This document shows, piece after piece, positions 34,443 through 40,598 of a stretch of 40,598 nucleotides of DNA. The notes beneath the pieces were generated by a model. That model was not told the DNA's origin and ran no database searches. It was given only the letters and a program-made list of their open reading frames with translations. The stretch lies in the NCBI GenBank assembly GCA_049515555.1, contig JBEKTY010000062.1, positions 1 through 40,598 of the forward strand, read 5' to 3'. How positions within the stretch are numbered: position 1 is the first letter of the stretch; each line of letters starts with the position of its first letter. Position numbers and translations under genes: made by a program. The DNA is from JBEKTY01 sp049515555. Its GTDB lineage: Bacteria > Planctomycetota > Planctomycetia > Pirellulales > Thermoguttaceae.

Positions 34443-34528
34443 GCGGAACATCCCTTCCCGCCGGGGCGAGGGGCCGGTCGGCCCGCTCTGGCCCGCGGCG
34501 GTGCAAGACGCTAGTATAGCAGGAATAT

Positions 34529-34533
34529 AGGAG
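34529..34533 (+). promoter_or_regulatory. Shine-Dalgarno AGGAG deciding the ogt start
   Basis: AGGAG (34,529-34,533) stands seven bases before ATG 34541, ideal spacing. The conserved Ogt fold begins only some 76 codons later, after translated repeats, so this site indicates the repeats are inside the expressed frame. Confidence 0.7.
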
Positions 34534-34540
34534 AAAAGTG

Positions 34541-35305
34541 ATGGGCACAGGCGGAAGAGCCACGAAAGACGGACGACGCGGGGACGCGGAGACGCGGAGA
34601 CACGGAGACCAGGAGACCGGGAGCCAAGGAGGCCAGGAGACCAGGCGGCAGGGACACCATGAACGGGTGAAATCAAAGTCTCCCCGTCCCCGCGTCCCCG
34701 CGTCCCCGCGTCCCCGCGTCCCCGCGTCCCCGCGTCTTCCTTCCCCCCGTCCGTCCTCCGCCCCCTCGGAGACCAAGATTGTTTTCCAAACCGCCCTGGG
34801 CTGGATGGCCCTGCGGCTGTCGGGGGCGATCGTGCGGCAGCTTACTTTCGGGCACCCGTCGGCCGCTGCGGCAGCCCGGGCCATCGGCGCCGGCCTGGCC
34901 GCGGCCGGCCCCAAAGGCTGGTGGCAAGAGAATCTGGTGTGCCGCCTGCGGGCCTATGCCCAGGGACTGCCGATCGATTTTCACGACTGCCTGCTGGACC
35001 TCAGCGGGCGGACGCCCTTCGAGCGGCGGGTCTTGCGTTTGTGCCGCGAGATCCCTTACGGCCGGACGACGACCTACGGACGGCTGGCCCTCCGGGCCCG
35101 CTCGCCGCGGGCGGCCCGGGCCGTCGGCCGCTGCATGGCCGCCAATCCGCTGCCGCTTCTGATCCCCTGCCATCGAGTGGTGCCGGCCGCGGGGCCCCCC
35201 GGTCACTACTCCGCCCCCGGCGGCAGTCGCATGAAACGCCGCCTGCTGGACCTGGAATCGCGGGCCCGCTCAGCAGCCGCCCAGGGCGTAGCGCTACAGC
35301 GCTAG
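34541..35305 (+). CDS. ogt: O6-methylguanine-DNA methyltransferase with repeat-encoded N-terminus
   Basis: A 254-residue protein whose C-terminal 175 residues are a normal Ogt/MGMT. The active site is PCHRVV, and the Cys accepts the alkyl group from O6-alkylguanine in a suicide reaction. Also seen: TPFERRVLRLCREIPYGRTTTYG (the DNA-binding helix region), VGRCMAANPLPLLIPCH and the Gly-Gly turn PGGSRMKRRLLDLE. The first about 75 residues are encoded by paired inverted arrays (34,565-34,745: GRRGDAETRRHGD..., then PRPRVPASPRPRV). ATG 34541 with AGGAG upstream is the best start; an in-frame GTG directly precedes it. Whether the long N-terminus is removed or tolerated is unknown. Confidence 0.85.
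   Translation: MGTGGRATKDGRRGDAETRRHGDQETGSQGGQETRRQGHHERVKSKSPRPRVPASPRPRVPASPRLPSPRPSSAPSETKIVFQTALGWMALRLSGAIVRQLTFGHPSAAAAARAIGAGLAAAGPKGWWQENLVCRLRAYAQGLPIDFHDCLLDLSGRTPFERRVLRLCREIPYGRTTTYGRLALRARSPRAARAVGRCMAANPLPLLIPCHRVVPAAGPPGHYSAPGGSRMKRRLLDLESRARSAAAQGVALQR
34565..34745. repeat. paired inverted octamer arrays in the ogt N-terminus
   Basis: The left arm repeats gacgcggag/gacacggag, and the right arm (34,680-34,735) repeats cgtccccg; they are reverse complements around a spacer with gccaggagacc units. The same family and arrangement occurs at 18,902-19,108, again between a start codon and a conserved protein. Confidence 0.9.
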
Positions 35306-35327
35306 GTCGGCAAACAGAATTTGATGT

Positions 35328-35420
35328 AAATGACCAAATCCCAATGACTAATGACCAACGACAACGGAAGATCGATCGCGGGGAGTTTCTTGGTCATTGG
35401 TGCTTGGTCATTGGTCATTT
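35328..35420. repeat. paired inverted arrays AATGACCAA / TTGGTCATT
   Basis: The 31-base left arm (35,328-35,358) repeats aatgacca(a/c) units. The right arm (35,390-35,420) is nearly its reverse complement. The 31-base spacer contains cgacaacggaagatcgatcg. Same two-arm design as the octamer pairs with another unit. Confidence 0.88.
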
Positions 35421-35473
35421 ATCACCGGATCCCGGTCCGACATAGCGCTGTAATAATAGGCTAGACTTGTTTT

Positions 35474-35671
35474 GTGAGCGCCGACACCATGCTCCTGGAA
35501 TCCTGTGACGCGCAGCGCCGCGGCGAGGGCTGCGTGCTGGTCCGCGTGCACTCCTCCGACGGCCGCGGCCGGCCCCTGCCCGACGCCGTGTTCACCTTCC
35601 GCGCCGGCGATCCGCAGTATGCCTTCTGGTCCGACCGTGCCGACGCGGACGCCGGCCAGCGTGACGGCTAG
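35474..35671 (+). CDS. small conserved-looking protein (65 aa)
   Basis: Predicted 65 residues from GTG 35474: MSADTMLLESCDAQRRGEGC, then VLVRVHSSDGRGRPLPDAVF and FRAGDPQYAFWSD. The beta-strand-rich core and FxAGDPQY end look like a genuine short protein, but no family name can be given. No clear ribosome-binding site was seen. Flanked by repeats on both sides. Confidence 0.5.
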   Translation: MSADTMLLESCDAQRRGEGCVLVRVHSSDGRGRPLPDAVFTFRAGDPQYAFWSDRADADAGQRDG

Positions 35672-35682
35672 CCGGCCGCGTC

Positions 35683-35750
35683 AATGTATCAGGCACACTC
35701 CGTGTGCCGTCCGCCCCAATGTAGCAGGCACACGCCGTGTGCCGTCCGCC
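35683..35750. repeat. two tandem 33-bp units with GGCACAC hairpin
   Basis: Units at 35,683-35,715 and 35,718-35,750 differ at two bases (31/33 identical). Each contains GGCACACnCCGTGTGCC, a 7-bp stem. Confidence 0.9.
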
Positions 35751-36169
35751 TGCCGCGTTGTGGCCGGTCTCCGACCGAGTCACACCGCCGATTATCGGCT
35801 TTCGTTTCATGCCCGGTTCGGGTTCCGATGAGGCTGCCTGCGGCCGGGCGCTGAAAGCGTCCTCGAACACGTACCCCTGGAGACGCATGACTTTACGTCT
35901 GCCGGCAAGACCGCTAATGCAAACCGGCACACGGGTTACAGACTTTTCAAGCGCGGTAACTTTTGAAAGGTACCTTGAGGCGGTTGACTGTTCGATAGCG
36001 GAAGGGGAAGGGGATTAGGGATTGGGGATTGGGGGAATGACGCGGGGACGCGGAGACGCGGGGACGCGGAGACACGGAGACAAGGAGGAAGAAGCCCAAG
36101 CCCAAAGACCCAAGACCGAAGACCCAAGACCAAAGACCCAAGCCACAAGCCACCAGCCACCAGCCCGCC
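35751..36169. other. gap between small gene and ettA with octamer arrays
   Basis: No supported gene. From 36,012 to 36,165 it contains ggattggg, gacgcggag and agaccca(ag) arrays in series. Bases 35,751-36,011 show only weak frames without domain support. Confidence 0.6.
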
Positions 36170-37855
36170 TTACCGCAGGGCCAGGCGGTGGTACTTGTTG
36201 CGGCGATGGGCGAAGCGCTCGGGATTCTCGGCCATCACGGCCCGCTCGTAGGCCGTAAAATTGCCCTCGAACCAGCGCGTCCGGCCGTCGCCCTCCATCA
36301 CCAGCAGGTGGGTGCAGATGCGGTCCAGAAAGAAGCGGTCGTGGCTGATGACCATCGCGCAGCCGGGGAACTCGATCAATGCCTGTTCCAGCACCCGCAT
36401 GGTGTTCACGTCCAGATCGTTGGTCGGCTCGTCCAGGAGGATGAGGTTGCCGCCGCGGCGGAGCATTTTGGCCAGATGGATGCGGTTCCGCTCGCCGCCG
36501 GAGCACTGGCCCACCTTTTTCTGCTGCTGCGGGCCGCGGAAGTTGAACCGCGCCAGGTACACCCGCGAGTTCATCGACAGGCTGCCCAGATCGATGGTGT
36601 CCTTGCCGTCGGTGATCTCTTCAAACACCGTGCGGCCGTCGTCCAGGGCGTCGCGGTGCTGATCGACGTAGGACAACTGCACGCTGGGACCCAGCTCGAT
36701 GGTGCCGGCATCGGGCGGTTCCTGGCCGATGATCATCCGCAGCAGGGTGGTCTTGCCGGTGCCGTTGGGACCGATCAGGCCCACGATCGCCCCCCGCGGC
36801 AGATCGAAGGAGCAATGGTCGAGCAGGACCAGCCGCTCGCCGCCCGTGCCGAACTGCTTGTCGAGATTGCGGACCGCGAGGACCTTTTCGCCCAGCCGCG
36901 GCCCGGGGGCGATCTGGATGATGGCCTCGCTGCCCGTGTCGAGATCCCGCCGGCCGGCGAGCTCGTCGTAGGCTTTAATGCGGGCCTGGTTCTTCTGTTG
37001 CCGGCCCTGGTGCGAATTGCGGATCCATTCCAGCTCACGCTGCAGCGTTCGCTGGCGCTGGCTTTCCTTCTTTTCGGTGATTCGCAGCAGCTCGGCCTTC
37101 TGGGCCAGCCATGAGGAATAATTGCCCTCGAAGGGCATCCCCCGCCCGCCCTCCAGCTCCAGGATCCACTTGGTAATGTTGTCCAGGAAATAGCGGTCGT
37201 GGGTGACGATAATCACGGTGCCGGGATAGTCGCGCAGCGTCTGCTCGAGCCACTGCACCGTTTCGGCGTCGAGGTGGTTGGTGGGCTCGTCCAAGAGCAG
37301 CAGGTCGGGCTTTTCCAGAAGGGCCATGGCCAGGGCCACCCGCCGCCGCTCGCCGCCGGATAGCTGGTGGGCCGGCATGTCGTCCGGCGGCAGCACCAGG
37401 GCGTCGGAGGCGATGTCCATCAACCGGTCCAGTTCCCAGCCGTCGCACGCGTCGATCCGCTCCTGGAGCCGGCCCAGCTCGGCCATGAGCTTGTCCATGT
37501 CGTCGGCCTGGGCGGGGTCGGCCATGCGGGCCGAAACCGCGTTGAAGCGGTCGAGCAGCTCCTCGACCGGTTTCATGGCCGTGCGGAGGTTCTCGCGGAC
37601 GGTCTGCTCCAGGTTCAGCCGGGGCTCCTGGGCCACGTAGCCCACCCGCATGCCCTTGGCCAGGCTGGCGCTGCCCTCGATGTCCGGGTCCAGGCCGGCC
37701 ATGATCCGCAGCAGGGTGGTCTTGCCCGAGCCATTCTCGCCGACGATGCCGATCTTGGCCCCGTAGTAGAACGACAGGTTGATGTTGCGCAAGACCGGCT
37801 TGTCGCCGTATGTCTTGCCCACGTCGTGCATCTCGAATACAAATTGGGGGGGCAT
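36170..37855 (-). CDS. ettA: energy-dependent translational throttle protein EttA
   Basis: A 561-residue ABC-F protein with two ATPase domains. First: Walker A GENGSGKT (39-46), signature LSGGERRR, Walker B DLLLLDEPTNHLD. Second: GPNGTGKT around residue 360, CSGGERNR, LILLDEPTNDLD. Between them lies the linker (about 240-310: EKKESQRQRTLQRELEWIR) that reaches the ribosomal E site. EttA gates the first peptide bond according to ATP/ADP level. The C-terminus FEGNFTAYERAVMAENPERF...KYHRLAL is typical EttA. Start ATG 37855 matches the family N-terminus. An octamer array region lies just past the stop. No frame damage. Confidence 0.96.
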   Translation of the reverse strand: MPPQFVFEMHDVGKTYGDKPVLRNINLSFYYGAKIGIVGENGSGKTTLLRIMAGLDPDIEGSASLAKGMRVGYVAQEPRLNLEQTVRENLRTAMKPVEELLDRFNAVSARMADPAQADDMDKLMAELGRLQERIDACDGWELDRLMDIASDALVLPPDDMPAHQLSGGERRRVALAMALLEKPDLLLLDEPTNHLDAETVQWLEQTLRDYPGTVIIVTHDRYFLDNITKWILELEGGRGMPFEGNYSSWLAQKAELLRITEKKESQRQRTLQRELEWIRNSHQGRQQKNQARIKAYDELAGRRDLDTGSEAIIQIAPGPRLGEKVLAVRNLDKQFGTGGERLVLLDHCSFDLPRGAIVGLIGPNGTGKTTLLRMIIGQEPPDAGTIELGPSVQLSYVDQHRDALDDGRTVFEEITDGKDTIDLGSLSMNSRVYLARFNFRGPQQQKKVGQCSGGERNRIHLAKMLRRGGNLILLDEPTNDLDVNTMRVLEQALIEFPGCAMVISHDRFFLDRICTHLLVMEGDGRTRWFEGNFTAYERAVMAENPERFAHRRNKYHRLALR

Positions 37856-37939
37856 TTGATCTGAAGCCCGTGAGGGCAGGTCTCACAGGTCCCGGTTCAC
37901 GCCTTCGCCGCCCGCGCCATGCAATGCGGCAAAATGGTC

Positions 37940-38377
37940 CTAACAGGGTGCGCTTCCGCTCGGGGCCGGGCGAATCAGTACGTTGTAGCCCTCTTGCTCG
38001 AAGTGATGATCGTGGGTGAGGACGTCCCTGATTCCCTCCGCATCCATTGCGTTCATCGAGGAGCAGTCGGTTAGGCTGTAGTCCTTGTCGGGCCGCCGAG
38101 AAAAGCGGTCGAGGGCAGATAACAAGGACTGCCGCGACTGCGTAATCACCCTAACGTCTTGGCTTTCGAGGATCTCCCGGGCCGTTCGGACGGCTCTCGC
38201 CCGCATATTGTCCCCACTCTTAGAGAAAGCCGTCACGAATTCGCCAAGTACTTCATCCGTCGTCACTAGCAGGCAAGGGCCGACCGCGTGGCGCGCTTCG
38301 CCTGCCGCCCGCGCATAGGGATCATGCGGCCTGATGAGCGCCACCCAATAAAGCGTGTCGGCGAATACCGTGCGCAT
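37940..38377 (-). CDS. PIN-domain toxin, VapC-like
   Basis: A 145-residue PIN domain nuclease with the acidic residues in place: Asp7 (VFADTLYW), Glu42 (TTDEVLGE), Asp104 (SLTDCSSM) and Asp123 (THDHHF). VapC toxins cleave RNA, often tRNA or rRNA, when freed from antitoxin. The start at 38,377 shares one base with the stop of the antitoxin gene (TAATG), so the pair is coupled. The frame upstream to 38,467 is not used. The stop lies about 85 bases from the ettA start on the same strand. Confidence 0.9.
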   Translation of the reverse strand: MRTVFADTLYWVALIRPHDPYARAAGEARHAVGPCLLVTTDEVLGEFVTAFSKSGDNMRARAVRTAREILESQDVRVITQSRQSLLSALDRFSRRPDKDYSLTDCSSMNAMDAEGIRDVLTHDHHFEQEGYNVLIRPAPSGSAPC

Positions 38378-38622
38378 TACTTGGGCGTCCCGTAGACGTA
38401 ATGGTCGAGATGCTCGGTCAGGTCCGCGGGAAGCCGGTCCCATTCCGCCTGGGGAACGTCCGCCCAAATGGCGCGCAACTTGTCTTCGATCGTCGGCACG
38501 CGGGGGTCGAATCCTCGTTCTGTGGGCGTGGCAAGTTCCACGCGGACCTCGGCACCTTCAGGCAGCACAACCGACTCGTCCAAGCAGATCATCCCGTTTG
38601 CTACGTGGCCGCGATACACCAT
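38377..38622 (-). CDS. antitoxin-like protein of the PIN pair
   Basis: An 81-residue protein: MVYRGHVANGMICLDESVVL, PEGAEVRVEL, then a C-terminal toxin-binding-like helix (TIEDKLRAIWADVPQAEWDRL) ending DHYVYGTPK. The N-terminal short beta strand with Gly-His and PEG motif resembles AbrB/MazE-type and other plasmid-type antitoxins; the precise family is not sure. The stop overlaps the toxin start by one base. GAGG about seven bases before ATG 38622. It should bind its own promoter (inference from TA systems). Confidence 0.82.
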   Translation of the reverse strand: MVYRGHVANGMICLDESVVLPEGAEVRVELATPTERGFDPRVPTIEDKLRAIWADVPQAEWDRLPADLTEHLDHYVYGTPK

Positions 38623-38732
38623 GTTCGCCTCGCTTTCGGCTGTTCTTCCAACCGTTCCCTCGTTTTCTGGTATTATATCGTGCGGCGGGTAGTTCTCACA
38701 GGTGCGGCAGTTGCAGCGCGAGGATTTTAATC

Positions 38733-40361
<1,629 letters not shown>

Positions 40362-40366
40362 CCGGT

Positions 40367-40434
40367 CTTAGGGATTGGGGATTAGGGATTGGGGATTGGC
40401 GGTTGCCGGTTGTCGGTTGCCAGTTGTCAGTGTT
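40367..40434. repeat. GGGATTGG octamers and GTTGTCG/AGTTGTC heptamers
   Basis: Four units of agggattggggatt type, then ggttgccggttgtcggttgccagttgtcag. The same families occur at 4328-4407 and 5521-5663. It follows the oxidoreductase stop within a few bases. Confidence 0.85.
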
Positions 40435-40493
40435 CCGGCGCTTTATGTGTGCGCAACCCAACGGGTTGCTAGAGATTAGATGCTATGTAGAGA

Positions 40494-40571
40494 GCGAGTC
40501 GCTGCGTTAAGCTCCAAGTAGTGGCAATTTCAAACTTTTACACAAGGAGCTTGACAATGTCAGCGACTCGC
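40494..40571. promoter_or_regulatory. stem that buries the start of a partial transposase-like gene
   Basis: GCGAGTCGCTG (40,494-40,504) pairs exactly with CAGCGACTCGC (40,561-40,571), and AAGCTCC (40,509-40,515) with GGAGCTT (40,546-40,552). The ribosome-binding site AAGGAG (40,544-40,549) is in the inner stem and the ATG (40,557) in the internal loop, so a transcript coming from outside would fold shut. Confidence 0.65.
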
Positions 40572-40598
40572 AGGAACGATTGTAGCACGTCGGAAGTG
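40557..40598 (+). CDS. start of a possible IS transposase, truncated by the window edge
   Basis: Only 14 codons are present (MSATRRNDCSTSEV). AAGGAG lies seven bases upstream. The N-terminus and the hairpin upstream resemble the left end of an insertion sequence; from memory similar N-termini occur in IS110-type transposases, but 14 residues cannot prove this. If it is IS110-like, the noncoding region upstream could carry its guide (bridge) RNA. Confidence 0.4.
   Translation, partial: MSATRRNDCSTSEV

Noticed and set aside
35737..36018. Frames of 93-112 residues between the 65-residue gene and ettA
   Set aside because: They cross repeat units and have no start signal or family features.

Overview
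This is a GC-rich bacterial window that looks like a member of the Planctomycetota, most likely Pirellulales-like. That placement is an inference. It rests on the MoxR / DUF58 / BatA / large-membrane-protein gene order, an SHD1-domain secreted protein, several small proteins of planctomycete type, and many interspersed palindromes and 7-8 bp tandem repeats. No rRNA or tRNA gene was seen.

Layout. (1) 0.3-14.9 kb, minus strand: one long co-oriented block reading quinoprotein-like WD/PQQ protein, MoxR ATPase, DUF58 protein, BatA-type VWA protein, a second VWA membrane protein, a giant DUF4175-like membrane/coiled-coil protein and a prenyltransferase-repeat (squalene-cyclase-like) secreted protein. 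Most junctions are 4-base stop/start overlaps, so this is probably a single operon for an envelope-associated MoxR/VWA system. (2) 15.5-22.3 kb, mostly plus strand: purD, a LysM protein, a convergent zinc-ribbon membrane protein, then a coupled MazG-like / membrane GATase-like / ABC-ATPase operon. (3) 22.4-27.3 kb: a small conserved protein, rsmA, a degenerate formylglycine-generating-enzyme-like secreted protein, a repeat-rich gap with a possible small RNA, and an SHD1-domain protein. (4) 27.4-30.7 kb: ribE, pssA and psd (the last two make phosphatidylethanolamine), then a two-helix membrane protein. (5) 30.9-34.4 kb, minus strand: small membrane protein, secreted protein, lipoprotein coupled to surE, and a conserved planctomycete-type protein. 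(6) 34.5-40.6 kb: ogt, ettA, a vapBC-like pair, an FAD-dependent oxidoreductase, and the left end of what is probably an insertion sequence.

The most unusual property is repeat invasion. Arrays of 7-8 bp units fill many intergenic gaps, often as a left array and its reverse complement flanking a short spacer. They also lie in frame inside at least four genes: the quinoprotein, the DUF4175-like protein, the N-terminus of the ABC-associated membrane protein and the N-terminus of ogt. A second class is a 44-bp REP-like palindrome present three times. One copy supplies the last codons of batA and the batA/next-gene overlap. A third class is mosaics of 15-30 bp hairpins in the gaps at 15.0, 25.5 and 29.0 kb. 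I found no clear CRISPR array, phage block or defence island. The best candidates for something undescribed are the repeat-gene fusions and the divergent promoter / small RNA locus near 26.1 kb.
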